From NCBI GenBank assembly GCA_020059485.1, contig JAGVCA010000011.1, positions 1 through 64,000 of the forward strand: a stretch of 64,000 nucleotides of DNA, written 5' to 3'. The notes under the pieces are model-generated. The model searched no databases. It saw only the letters and a list, made by a program, of their open reading frames with translations, and had not been told where the DNA came from. A program made the translations under genes and the position numbers. Shown in pieces: positions 30,668 through 40,067 of the stretch (its first letter is position 1; the number at the start of each line of letters is the position of its first letter). This DNA is from Anaerolineales bacterium. Its GTDB lineage: Bacteria > Chloroflexota > Anaerolineae > Anaerolineales > UBA11579.

Positions 30668-30949
30668 CTAGTTCAGGGCTTCGCCGGCGAACTGCAGCAG
30701 AGCCATATGGCGTGCCCGCTTGACAGCCACCGCGATCGCTCGCTGGTGCTTGGCGCAGGTGCCGGTCTGCCGTCGAGGTCGGATCTTGCCTTCCCGGTTC
30801 ACAAAGCTGGAGAGCAGCTGCGTGTTCCGGTAGTAGATCTTGATCTCGTGGTCCGAGCAGAACTGACAGGTGCGCGGCCGGGAATAGTATCGGCGTTCTC
30901 TTCCGCCTCCGGAAGGTGCGCCGCGATCGTCATCATCGCGATCAGACAT
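30668..30949 (-). CDS. rpsR: 30S ribosomal protein bS18
   Basis: CQFCSDHEIKIYYRNTQLLSSFVNREGKIRPRRQTGTCAKHQRAIAVAVKRARHMALL. Confidence 0.95.
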   Translation of the reverse strand: MSDRDDDDRGAPSGGGRERRYYSRPRTCQFCSDHEIKIYYRNTQLLSSFVNREGKIRPRRQTGTCAKHQRAIAVAVKRARHMALLQFAGEALN

Positions 30950-30974
30950 GAGTTTTACTCCTTACTTATTTTTC

Positions 30975-31385
30975 CTAGAATGGGAACTCGTCCTCGCTGT
31001 CCTCGTAATCGTCTGTCTCGAGCTCATCATCACCGGCCATTTCGCGCTTTTTGCTTGGGCCGAGCATGATCATCTCGTTGGCATGGATCTCTACCGTGGT
31101 GCGCTTGTTGCCTTCGTCATCTTCCCATTTGCGGGACTGCAGCCGGCCTTCAATATACACCTGCTGGCCCTTGGCCAGATACTGGTGGCAGATCTCCGCC
31201 AGGCTGCCCCAGGCGACCACATTGAACCATTCGGTCTCGCTGTGTCGTTCGCCGTCAGCCGTCTTCCAGGACCGGCTGGTGGCCACATTGAAATTGGTCA
31301 CCGCCCGGTGGGAGGGCGTGTAGCGCATCTCGGGGTCGCGCCCTAGATGCCCGATGATCTGCACCTTGTTCAATCCTCTGCTCAT
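30975..31385 (-). CDS. ssb: Single-stranded DNA-binding protein
   Basis: LNKVQIIGHLGRDPEMRYTPSHRAVTNFNVATSRSW...acidic C-term DDYEDSEDEFPF. Confidence 0.95.
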   Translation of the reverse strand: MSRGLNKVQIIGHLGRDPEMRYTPSHRAVTNFNVATSRSWKTADGERHSETEWFNVVAWGSLAEICHQYLAKGQQVYIEGRLQSRKWEDDEGNKRTTVEIHANEMIMLGPSKKREMAGDDELETDDYEDSEDEFPF

Positions 31386-31451
31386 GACATCCTCCGATCA
31401 GACAGCTAATTCACAAGATCTCCGCTTGTTATTATTCCGGCGCTGCCGGTT

Positions 31452-31739
31452 TTACTCTTCTGCCTGGGTGATCATGAAACGCATCACCGGTTCAAGCAAG
31501 GTCAGACTGCGTTCGAGCTCCACACACAGGGTCGGCGGCATTTCGGTCTGTAAAAAGACATAATTGCCCTCGCGCTGCTTGCGGATCTCATAAGCCAGTC
31601 GTTTCTTGCCCCACAGCTCGGTCTTGACGACTTTGCCGCCTCCGGCTTCGACCATCCCCTGAATACGGGCGACTGTCTCTTTAAATGCAGTCTCATCCTG
31701 CTCGGGGTGGACGATATAGGCTAGTTCATATTGGCGCAT
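31452..31739 (-). CDS. rpsF: 30S ribosomal protein bS6
   Basis: RQYELAYIVHPE...WGKKRLAYEIRKQREGNYVFLQTE...PVMRFMIT. Confidence 0.95.
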   Translation of the reverse strand: MRQYELAYIVHPEQDETAFKETVARIQGMVEAGGGKVVKTELWGKKRLAYEIRKQREGNYVFLQTEMPPTLCVELERSLTLLEPVMRFMITQAEE

Positions 31740-31961
31740 GAAAGGTTCCTCCTTTCCTTGGGATTGCCCCCGGACGGGTCGCCGGCCTGCCAGGAGCGGA
31801 AAGTGAGCGAAACGCGGGAAGAGCCCGCAGGATTCGGCGTCACGATTGGATATGCTATCATACTCCCCGTTCTTTGGCTAGGGTCTCTCAGCCGCGGCAA
31901 AGGTGATAATTGTGGTTGCGGTTTCAACTTGTTCACGACACCCCAATAGTCAATCTTGATC

Positions 31962-31985
31962 TGCCATCCCCGCGCAGGCGGGATC
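31962..31985. repeat. Intergenic hairpin repeat CCATCCCCGCGCAGGCGGGATC
   Basis: Near-identical to 61066-61090. Confidence 0.5.
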
Positions 31986-32080
31986 CGGTAACGAACCACG
32001 TCTTCCCTACCACCCCATCACCCAATCCACCCCTGCTTTCTACCCCTAATCACTATTCACTACTCACCAGGTGCCTGCCC

Positions 32081-32464
32081 TCACTCAAACGTCATCAAAT
32101 AATCCACCAGCGCATCCAGTTCCTCCTCGGAAAAGATCGCCCCGTATGTCGCCGGCATCAGGTTGTTGTACCCCTCGTTCAGATACGCCTCGGGGTCCAG
32201 GATCGACTCCTCGATATACGCCCTCGCATCCAGCCCGGGCACCATCTCCCCGGCCCGCTCTGCCAGCCCGACCATCGAAGGCCCGACCAGCACCACATCC
32301 GCCTTATCCGAATGACACGCCAGGCAGTTCGCCTGGTACAGCCGCTGGGCAGTTGCCAGCGTCTCTGGGTCCAGCCCGGTGTCAGCCACCTCCTGATCCC
32401 CGCCGCACGCCGTCAAGGCCAGCGCCACAACCAGCGCCGCCGCCAATAGTACGATCCGTTTCAT
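32081..32464 (-). CDS. c-type cytochrome lipoprotein
   Basis: Signal/lipobox LALTAC; NCLACH heme motif; distal Met region NLMPATYG. Confidence 0.85.
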   Translation of the reverse strand: MKRIVLLAAALVVALALTACGGDQEVADTGLDPETLATAQRLYQANCLACHSDKADVVLVGPSMVGLAERAGEMVPGLDARAYIEESILDPEAYLNEGYNNLMPATYGAIFSEEELDALVDYLMTFE

Positions 32465-33189
32465 GCCTCCTCCTCCAGTTGAAGATAGATCCGTTTGTTG
32501 ATCTTGCCCTTGCTCTTGTAATCCGTCACCTTCAGCCGCCCGACCTCGCTCGTATTCCGGACATGCGTCCCGCCGTCGGCTTGCAAGTCCAGCCCTTCGA
32601 TCTCCACCACCCGCAACTCCCGGATGCCCTCCGGCAGCAGGTTGATCTTCGTCCGGATCAGGTCAGGGATCTGGAATGCCTCTTCCCGCGGCAGGATCTG
32701 CACGGAGAGCGGCCGGGCCGCCAGCACCTCATTATTGATCGCCGCTTCGATCTCGGCAACCAGCTCCTGCTGCATGGTCTCGAACTCAAAATCCATTCGT
32801 CCCAGCAGCGGGTCCATGTTCCCGCCGGTCACCTGCGCGCCGTAATCCCGGAAGACCACCCCGCACAGGATGTGCATGGCGGTGTGTGTCCGCATGATCT
32901 GGTAGCGGCGCGCCCAGTCCAGCTGCCCGCGCACCTCAGCGCCGGCATCCGGCAGCGGGCTGCCTGGCTCCAGCAGATGCAGCAGTTTCCCATCCTCGCG
33001 CTTGAACCCGCTCACCCGGGCGGACTTGCCCTCCCACGTAAGCATGCCGGTGTCGTTGGGCTGACCGCCCCCGCCGGGGTAGAAGGCCGTCTGGTCCAGG
33101 ATCACCGCCGGCCGGTCCGCCAGCGCTTCAACCACCCTGGCCGAGAAAGCTTGCAGGTAGCTGTCGGTCTGATACAACAGTGTGGTCAT
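32461..33189 (-). CDS. Alanyl-tRNA editing protein (AlaX-like)
   Basis: FYPGGGGQPNDTG; RTHTAMHILCGVV (HxxxH); GLDLQADGGTHVRNTSEVG. Confidence 0.9.
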   Translation of the reverse strand: MTTLLYQTDSYLQAFSARVVEALADRPAVILDQTAFYPGGGGQPNDTGMLTWEGKSARVSGFKREDGKLLHLLEPGSPLPDAGAEVRGQLDWARRYQIMRTHTAMHILCGVVFRDYGAQVTGGNMDPLLGRMDFEFETMQQELVAEIEAAINNEVLAARPLSVQILPREEAFQIPDLIRTKINLLPEGIRELRVVEIEGLDLQADGGTHVRNTSEVGRLKVTDYKSKGKINKRIYLQLEEEA

Positions 33190-33204
33190 CTCGCTTCCTT
33201 TCTC

Positions 33205-33879
33205 TTACTGGATCGGCTCGATATTTTCTGGGCTGTCGTTTCCCGGGGTGTTGACCGAGGTTGACACGGGGTAAACCACCATCTCCTCGGCCGGGTAAGC
33301 GGTCAGCAGGTGCTGCAGCTTCTCAGGGCCCATCTCCTCGCTCGCCAGCCACAGCGGAAAATCATTCGGGTGCAGGATCACCGGCATCCGATTGTGAAGT
33401 TTGGCCACCAACGGGTTTGGATTGCAGGTAATGATCGTAGCCGAACGCAGTTCCGATCCGTCCGGGCTGCGCCACTCTTCCCACAGTCCGGCAAAGGCAA
33501 ATGGCGCGCCATCCTCCAGCCGGATGTAATACGGCTGCTTGGTCTTTTGCCCCGGCACCGCCGTCCACTCGTAAAAACCATCCGTCAGCACCAGGCAGCG
33601 CCGCCGTTTGTATGGGTTCTTGAAGGAGTTCTTCTCCGCCAGGGTCTCCGAGCGGGCGTTGATCATTTTGCTGCCGATACTCGGGTCTTTCGCCCAGAAC
33701 GGGATCAGCCCCCACACCATATGATCGACGGCGTTGCGCCCATCATTGGGCACCACCGCGATCGGCTGGGTCGGGGCGATGTTGTAGCGCGGGGCGATCT
33801 GCGTCGGGACTTGCTCCAGCCACGGGAAGTAGGTCTGGATGCTGTCCGCATCAACGGTTAATGTAAATCTGCCACACAT
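33205..33879 (-). CDS. SRAP (YedK/HMCES-like) protein
   Basis: MCGRFTL catalytic Cys2; PRYNIAPTQ; NARSETLAEKNSFK; CLVLTDGFYEW. Confidence 0.95.
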   Translation of the reverse strand: MCGRFTLTVDADSIQTYFPWLEQVPTQIAPRYNIAPTQPIAVVPNDGRNAVDHMVWGLIPFWAKDPSIGSKMINARSETLAEKNSFKNPYKRRRCLVLTDGFYEWTAVPGQKTKQPYYIRLEDGAPFAFAGLWEEWRSPDGSELRSATIITCNPNPLVAKLHNRMPVILHPNDFPLWLASEEMGPEKLQHLLTAYPAEEMVVYPVSTSVNTPGNDSPENIEPIQ

Positions 33880-33881
33880 GG

Positions 33882-35471
33882 CTAACCTCCTGAGTCAGGT
33901 TTGTTCTTGTCACCAAATCCGCCGCCACCAGGGGTGTGGATCGAGAGGAAATCCCCCGGCAGCAGATCGAAAGTCCCTTTTCCCGGCAGATGGGAGGACC
34001 GCCCTTCCCGGATCAGCAAATTCAGCCCTGGCTTGCCCCCTTCGCCGCCCGCCAATCCATACGGACGGGTCTGCCGCCGGTCGGAGAGCAGGCTGATCTG
34101 TGCCGGACCGAGCATCTTCAGTTCCCGGATGATCCCGTCACCGCCCCTGCGCCGCCCCAGCCCGCCGCTCCCTTCCCGGATGGCATACCGCAGCACCTGG
34201 AAAGGGTAGGCATACTCCAAAGCTTCCACCGGGGTGTTGAGAGTGTTCGTCATATGAGTATGCACCGCGGTGGCCCCGTCCAGCTCCGGCAGCGCGCCGC
34301 CCCCGCCCCCGATGGTCTCGTAATAGGAAAAAGCCTTATCCCGTCCCTGGTCCCAGCCACCGATCAGGGTGTTGTTCATCGTGCCCTGGCTGGCCGCCGG
34401 GATGCGGGCAGGAGCAGCCTGGGCCAGCGCTCCCAGCAGTACATCCACGATCCGCTGGGAGGTTTCGACATTCCCGCCAGCTACCGGGGCCGGTTTGCGG
34501 GCATTCACCACCGAGCCTTCCGGCGCGATCACCTTGATCGGAGCCATACACCCGCTGTTGTTGGGCACATCAAGACCCAGCAGGCAGCGAAAGACATAAT
34601 TCACCGCCGAGAGTGTGATCGCCAGCACCGCATTGATGCTGCCTTGCTGCTGCGGCGCGCTCCCGCTGAAATCCACTTCCGCCCGGTCGCCTAGGATGCT
34701 CACCGCGGCCCGGATCGCGACCGGCATTCCCGAAATTCCGTCATCGTCCAGCCGATCCTCAAATTCATACCGCCCTTCCGGCAGGCTGGCGATCAGGTGG
34801 CGGGTCATCCGCTCGCTGTACGCCAGCAGGTGACCACTGTAAGCCTCGATCTCCTCCCGGCCGTGCCGCGCCACCAATCCCGCCATCCGGGAAACGCCCC
34901 GCTGGTTGGCCGCTAACTGCGCCTGCAGGTCGCCGGCCCGTTCATCCGGGGTGCGCACATTCGCCAGTATCATTTCCCATACCCCCTGGTTCAGTTCGCC
35001 GCCCTGCACCAGCCGAACCGGCGGGATGATCAGACCTTCCTGGTACAGCTCGCGGGCGATCGGCATCGAGCCCGGCGACATCCCGCCCACATCGGCGTGG
35101 TGCGCCCGATTGGCCGCAAATCCAACCAGCCGGCCATCGACATACACCGGTGAGACCATCGTGATATCCGGCAGGTGCGTCCCGCCCCGGTAGGGGTCAT
35201 TCAGGGCCATCACATCGCCCTCGTTCAGCGCCAGGATATCCAGCGCCTGCTGCACCGAGAGCGGCATCGCCCCCAGGTGCACCGGGATATGCGCCGCCTG
35301 GGCGATCATCCATCCCTCGGCATCGAACAGCGCGCAGGAGAAATCCCGCCGCTCTTTGATGTTCGGAGAGTAGGCCGTTTTCTGCAGCACGGCCCCCATT
35401 TCCTCCGGGATGGCCGCAAACAGGTGTTTGTAGATCTCCAGTTTGATCGGGTCGTAACCGTGCTCAGCCAT
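33882..35471 (-). CDS. Hydantoinase B/oxoprolinase-family protein
   Basis: [32 protein letters not shown]...[20 protein letters not shown]. Confidence 0.95.
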   Translation of the reverse strand: MAEHGYDPIKLEIYKHLFAAIPEEMGAVLQKTAYSPNIKERRDFSCALFDAEGWMIAQAAHIPVHLGAMPLSVQQALDILALNEGDVMALNDPYRGGTHLPDITMVSPVYVDGRLVGFAANRAHHADVGGMSPGSMPIARELYQEGLIIPPVRLVQGGELNQGVWEMILANVRTPDERAGDLQAQLAANQRGVSRMAGLVARHGREEIEAYSGHLLAYSERMTRHLIASLPEGRYEFEDRLDDDGISGMPVAIRAAVSILGDRAEVDFSGSAPQQQGSINAVLAITLSAVNYVFRCLLGLDVPNNSGCMAPIKVIAPEGSVVNARKPAPVAGGNVETSQRIVDVLLGALAQAAPARIPAASQGTMNNTLIGGWDQGRDKAFSYYETIGGGGGALPELDGATAVHTHMTNTLNTPVEALEYAYPFQVLRYAIREGSGGLGRRRGGDGIIRELKMLGPAQISLLSDRRQTRPYGLAGGEGGKPGLNLLIREGRSSHLPGKGTFDLLPGDFLSIHTPGGGGFGDKNKPDSGG

Positions 35472-37440
35472 GCTGCCCCACCTCCACGATCAAATTGCCA
35501 AAATCGTCCACTTCTGCCCGGTCGTTTTCTTCCAGCAGGATGGTGGTATCGACCCGCACGATCACCGCCGGACCCTGTACACGCTGGCCAGCCGACAGAT
35601 TCTCTCCCGCCAGGAACGGTACTTCCCGCCGGCCGGAGACCAGGATCACCGGCCGCTCCCCGATCCGGGCATCGCTCTCCTCATGCCTGCCGGCTGGCAG
35701 CCGCCCGAATTCGGGTTTTTCGACCTGTCCGGTGGCCCGCACCCGCAGATTGACGATCTCGACCTGCGCCGACGGGTTGGCGTAACCATAACTGTCCGCA
35801 TGCCGCCGGTGGAATTCCTCGACCACATCCGTACAGACGGGCACATTGATCTCGAAGGACTGGCCGCGGTAGCGCATATCCAGGGTTTCGGCCAGCGTGG
35901 TCCGATCATCCCCAAATCCTTCCGCCGCCAGGTCTTCCCGGGCCGCGCCCTGCAGCGGCTGGAAGCGTTCCCGGATCGTCTCCTGGGCGGTATCTCCCGG
36001 CAGCATGACTGTCTGCGAGTAATCCCGCACCACATCTGCCATCACCATCCCCAGCGCCGAAAAGGTTGCCGCCTGCGGCGGAACCAGCACTTTCGGGATC
36101 CCCAGGCTGCGGGCCAGGTCGCAGGCGTGCAGCCCGCCGGCCCCGCCAAAAGAGAGCAGCACAAAATCGCGCGGGTCGTGCCCGCGCTCGATCGAGATCA
36201 CCTGCAGCGCCCGGGCCATATGCGCATTCACCACCTGGACGATCCCCAGGGCAGCTTGCTCCACACTCAGGTCCAGTTGGGTGCCGATTGACTCGACTGC
36301 CTGGACTGCCCGGTTGGCAGCCAGCGGCATCTCTCCGCCCAGGAACAGGTCCGCCGCCAGCCGTCCCAGCGCCAGGTTGGCATCGGTCACGGTTGGCAGG
36401 CTGCCGCGCCCGTAGCAGGCCGGCCCTGGGTCAGCACCGGCGCTGAGCGGGCCAACCCGCAGCGCACCTCCGGCATCCACCATGGCGATCGAGCCGCCTC
36501 CAGACCCAACGGTGTGGATATCGATGATCGGCACCCCGATCGGGAAATTCCCGATCATGGCCTCATTGGTCGTCTGGATCCTGCCATCGTACAGGCAGAC
36601 ATCGGTCGAAGTGCCGCCCATATCGAAGGTCATCAGTTGGACAAAGCCGGTTTGCCGGGCGACCGCTTCTGCGCCGACCACCCCGCCAGCCGGCCCGGAC
36701 AGCAGGCAGCGCACAGCATGTTTACGGGCGGTCTCCGGCCGGATGCTGCCGCCGTTCGACTGCATGATCTGCAAGTCGTCGGCTTGCAGGCTGTCCTCCA
36801 GTGTGTGCAGATAGTGGCTCATCACCGGAGAGACATACGCATTGGCAGCAGTCGTCGCGGTGCGTTCGTATTCACGGAAGACCGGCAGCACTTCGCTGGA
36901 CAGCGAGACAAACAAGCCGGCCGCTTCTAGCGCCTGCCCGATCGCCGCCTCATGCTCCGGGTACAGAAACGAGAACAGCAGGCACACTGCCGCCGATTCC
37001 GCGCCGCTTGCCCGAATGGCTTCCACCAGTTTGGGCAGGGCAGCTTCGTCCAACGGGATCAGCGTCTCCCCCCGCTGATTGACTCGTTCCCGGACTTCAA
37101 AGCGGCGGCTGCGCGGCACCAGCGGTTCGGGCCGGGCTGCGCTCAGGTCGTATAAATACGGCCGGTTCTGCCGCCCGATCTCCAGCACATCCCGAAACCC
37201 CTCGGTCGTCACCAGCGCGGTGACAGCTCCTTTGCCTTCCAGTAGGGCATTGGTCGCCACCGTCGTGCCGTGGATGATCTGCCGCTTGTCGTTGCCGCCG
37301 ATGCGCGCCAAACCGGCAAGCATGGCCTCGGCCGGATTGTGGGGCGTTGAGGGCAGTTTGAAGGTCTCCACCTGGCGGGTGTCCGGATCAAAGATCACAA
37401 AGTCGGTGAAAGTCCCGCCAATATCGACGCCAATGCGCAT
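35464..37440 (-). CDS. Hydantoinase A/oxoprolinase-family protein
   Basis: MRIGVDIGGTFTDFVIFD...HGTTVATNALLEGKGA...TFDMGGTSTDVCLYDG; overlaps hyuB-like gene by 8 nt. Confidence 0.95.
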   Translation of the reverse strand: MRIGVDIGGTFTDFVIFDPDTRQVETFKLPSTPHNPAEAMLAGLARIGGNDKRQIIHGTTVATNALLEGKGAVTALVTTEGFRDVLEIGRQNRPYLYDLSAARPEPLVPRSRRFEVRERVNQRGETLIPLDEAALPKLVEAIRASGAESAAVCLLFSFLYPEHEAAIGQALEAAGLFVSLSSEVLPVFREYERTATTAANAYVSPVMSHYLHTLEDSLQADDLQIMQSNGGSIRPETARKHAVRCLLSGPAGGVVGAEAVARQTGFVQLMTFDMGGTSTDVCLYDGRIQTTNEAMIGNFPIGVPIIDIHTVGSGGGSIAMVDAGGALRVGPLSAGADPGPACYGRGSLPTVTDANLALGRLAADLFLGGEMPLAANRAVQAVESIGTQLDLSVEQAALGIVQVVNAHMARALQVISIERGHDPRDFVLLSFGGAGGLHACDLARSLGIPKVLVPPQAATFSALGMVMADVVRDYSQTVMLPGDTAQETIRERFQPLQGAAREDLAAEGFGDDRTTLAETLDMRYRGQSFEINVPVCTDVVEEFHRRHADSYGYANPSAQVEIVNLRVRATGQVEKPEFGRLPAGRHEESDARIGERPVILVSGRREVPFLAGENLSAGQRVQGPAVIVRVDTTILLEENDRAEVDDFGNLIVEVGQHG

Positions 37441-37563
37441 AGTATTTTCCTTTGAGATTTAATTCCGCATCCATTCCATTTTACCCGATTGCAGCCTTTT
37501 CCCGTCGAGCCGAAGGATTTCTCAGATGTTTCCTCGATTGCGATTAACTAGGTAAAATTAGGC

Positions 37564-38823
37564 ATGGATGGGAGACCTGGAATGATATCTTCTCTGAAAT
37601 ACGAAAACGCTGGAAAACGAGACCTGCGTTTCGACTGGTTGCGCGGCTTTGCCATCTTCGGCATGTCCGTGGCGCATGTCAGCATCGCATCATACTATGA
37701 TTACCTGTACGGGAACAGCCAATTCCTCACCAGCGTTACCGAGATGTTCTTCTTTATGTCAGGTTTTCTGCTTGGCCTGGTCAGTGTTGGCCGCCAGTTC
37801 CAGGTCACCATGGATAGGATTGTCCGCCGCACCTGGCAGGTGTACCTGGTGACGGTGTCGATCGCCTTCGGCTTCGGGGCTGCGCTCTTGCTCGCCCGCG
37901 TCCGGGTATGGGGTGAACTGCCCTTTGTCTATTTCCGCGATATCACAGATTGGGTGGTGCGCATCCTCACCCTGATGGACTCTTTTCATTTTTCGAATAT
38001 CCTCATTCTGTACGTCTTCTTCCTGGCGGCATCCGTGTTTGCCATGTGGGCGCTGCAAACGGGGCGTACCTGGTACGTGGTTGCCGTGTCGATGGGGATC
38101 TACCTGCTCAGCTACCTGGACCCTGAGTTGACCCGGCTGCCTTTTGCCACCTTCCGGCATCTCGGTTTCAACAACCCGGTCTTTTTCCTGGCCATGGTCC
38201 TCGGCTATCACAATCACCAGATCGAAGACTGGTGGCACTCTCGCCGCCGCTATGTCCTCATGGATGCGATCATCATGGCGTTCGGCGCGGCCGGCATTGT
38301 TGGATTCATCTATATCCATGTCAACCAGGTGCCGGGCTGGAGATGGCTGGAATCCTACGATCTCGCCACACGGATGGATTATTTCCCACTCCTGAACTTG
38401 TTGCTGACCTTTTTCTATCTGCGAGTCTATCTGCTGTTCCTGACATATTTCTGGAAGCCTCTCGATAAACTGGTTGGCTGGTTCTTCCGTCCGATGGGTG
38501 AACGCGCCCTGGAGGCATTTTGGATCCATCTGGTTGCAATCCCTCTGTTTTATCTGATCCCCGGACTGCCGGAGAAACCGCCTCTCTGGCTGGGTACGCT
38601 CTGGGTGTCACTTTATCTGGCACTTTTCTATGGGTTGTTTCGTCTGTTAACCTGGTGGCGATATAAAATCCTTGCGGCCACCCCGCGAGGCCGGGTCCTG
38701 GCTGATTGGCTGCCCTTCCTGACGATGGTGGTCACCCTGCTGGCTTTCATCGCCGCTGCAATCATTTACGTCGTCCCGGACTACGTCTGGCAGGACAAAC
38801 TGCCCTTCCTGTTCCCGAACTAG
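37564..38823 (+). CDS. OpgC/acyltransferase-3-like membrane protein
   Basis: RDLRFDWLRGFAIFGMSVAHV...TEMFFFMSGFLLGLV; ~10 TM segments. Confidence 0.75.
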   Translation: MDGRPGMISSLKYENAGKRDLRFDWLRGFAIFGMSVAHVSIASYYDYLYGNSQFLTSVTEMFFFMSGFLLGLVSVGRQFQVTMDRIVRRTWQVYLVTVSIAFGFGAALLLARVRVWGELPFVYFRDITDWVVRILTLMDSFHFSNILILYVFFLAASVFAMWALQTGRTWYVVAVSMGIYLLSYLDPELTRLPFATFRHLGFNNPVFFLAMVLGYHNHQIEDWWHSRRRYVLMDAIIMAFGAAGIVGFIYIHVNQVPGWRWLESYDLATRMDYFPLLNLLLTFFYLRVYLLFLTYFWKPLDKLVGWFFRPMGERALEAFWIHLVAIPLFYLIPGLPEKPPLWLGTLWVSLYLALFYGLFRLLTWWRYKILAATPRGRVLADWLPFLTMVVTLLAFIAAAIIYVVPDYVWQDKLPFLFPN

Positions 38824-39962
38824 ATCATCCCCAACTGGAATTCCGGCCGTTTGCCGTTCAACAGCACGAACGGCGCAGCCCGTTTGGCATCAATCCCCAT
38901 CGCTTTGAGCTGCTGCAGCCCGCTGATCGCCCGCACCTTGCGTGCCGCTGTGATCCGTTCTGCACCGGTCTGCCCGATCCCCGGCACCCGCAGCAAGGCG
39001 GCCTGGTCGGCGGTATTGACCTCCACCGGCTGCCCGGCTAGGTGGCTTTGCGCCCACGCCAATTTGGGGTCGGTGTGCAGCGGCAGGTTGCCGGATTGGT
39101 CGAAGGGCAGTTCCTCCATCTGAAAGCCGTAATCCCGCAGCAGGAATGAGGACTGGTACAACCGGTGCTGCCGCCATGGGTTCTCGGCCGGGTGGTCCTC
39201 CAGCGGCGTGTCTGCCTGGGGCGTGAAGCGGGAGTAATACACCCGCCGCAGTCTGGCATGTTTGTACATCTTCTCGCTGGTGCTGATCAGTTCCAGATCG
39301 GTCTCACCGATCGCCCCGACCACAAACTGGGTGGCAGACGATGGCCAGGTGCCTTTCCAGGCTTTGAACGGTGACTCGTACTGTCGGATCTGCTCTACCC
39401 ACATCAGCCGCTTGATCAGTTCATCCATGAAATCTTTTTTGGGGGCCAGTTTTTCCAGCCGGTCGGGATTGGGCGCTTCCAGGTTCAGTGAGACCCGGTC
39501 GGCCAGTTCCATCAATCGCCGCACCTGGTCCCGGTCAGCGCCCGGCATGATCTTGGCATGGATGTAACCTTTGTAGGCGTACTTTAGGCGTAGCAGTTCG
39601 GCCGTGGCAATGATCCGGTCCTGGATCCGCACCCCGCCACCAATGATCCCCGAACTGAGGAACAACCCCTCCACTGCTTTGGCGTAGTACAGCGTCATGT
39701 AATCGCGCGCCAGGTCGTCCGGCGTGAAGGTTGCCCGTCGAAAGTCGCGCCCGGCCCGGAAAGGGCAGTAATAGCAGTCCCGCTCACAGGCCGAGGTCAC
39801 CATCGCCTTGAGTAAAATGATTGTCTGACCGTTGGGCAGGGCGGCGTTGGTGATCGGCAGGTCGGTCGGCTTGCCCCTGAAGCAGGCCGGCTTTTCCCGC
39901 GGGCTTTCTGCCTCCAGGCTGGCATTCACATTCAGCAGGGACAACTGCGCGATCGTATCCAT
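38820..39962 (-). CDS. Radical SAM protein with C-terminal helix-hairpin-helix (putative DNA modification/repair type)
   Basis: ACERDCYYCPFRAGRDFRR (CxxxCxxC); C-term ALLRVPGIGQTGAERITAARKV HhH. Confidence 0.8.
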   Translation of the reverse strand: MDTIAQLSLLNVNASLEAESPREKPACFRGKPTDLPITNAALPNGQTIILLKAMVTSACERDCYYCPFRAGRDFRRATFTPDDLARDYMTLYYAKAVEGLFLSSGIIGGGVRIQDRIIATAELLRLKYAYKGYIHAKIMPGADRDQVRRLMELADRVSLNLEAPNPDRLEKLAPKKDFMDELIKRLMWVEQIRQYESPFKAWKGTWPSSATQFVVGAIGETDLELISTSEKMYKHARLRRVYYSRFTPQADTPLEDHPAENPWRQHRLYQSSFLLRDYGFQMEELPFDQSGNLPLHTDPKLAWAQSHLAGQPVEVNTADQAALLRVPGIGQTGAERITAARKVRAISGLQQLKAMGIDAKRAAPFVLLNGKRPEFQLGMI

Positions 39963-40067
39963 ACCACCATTATAGAACAAATGGTCTAATAAGGCAAGTG
40001 TTATCTCATTGGTCGGATTGTCTGTGTTGCAGATGGTGACTGTTCACCCGGCACCCAGGTGCCTGAT

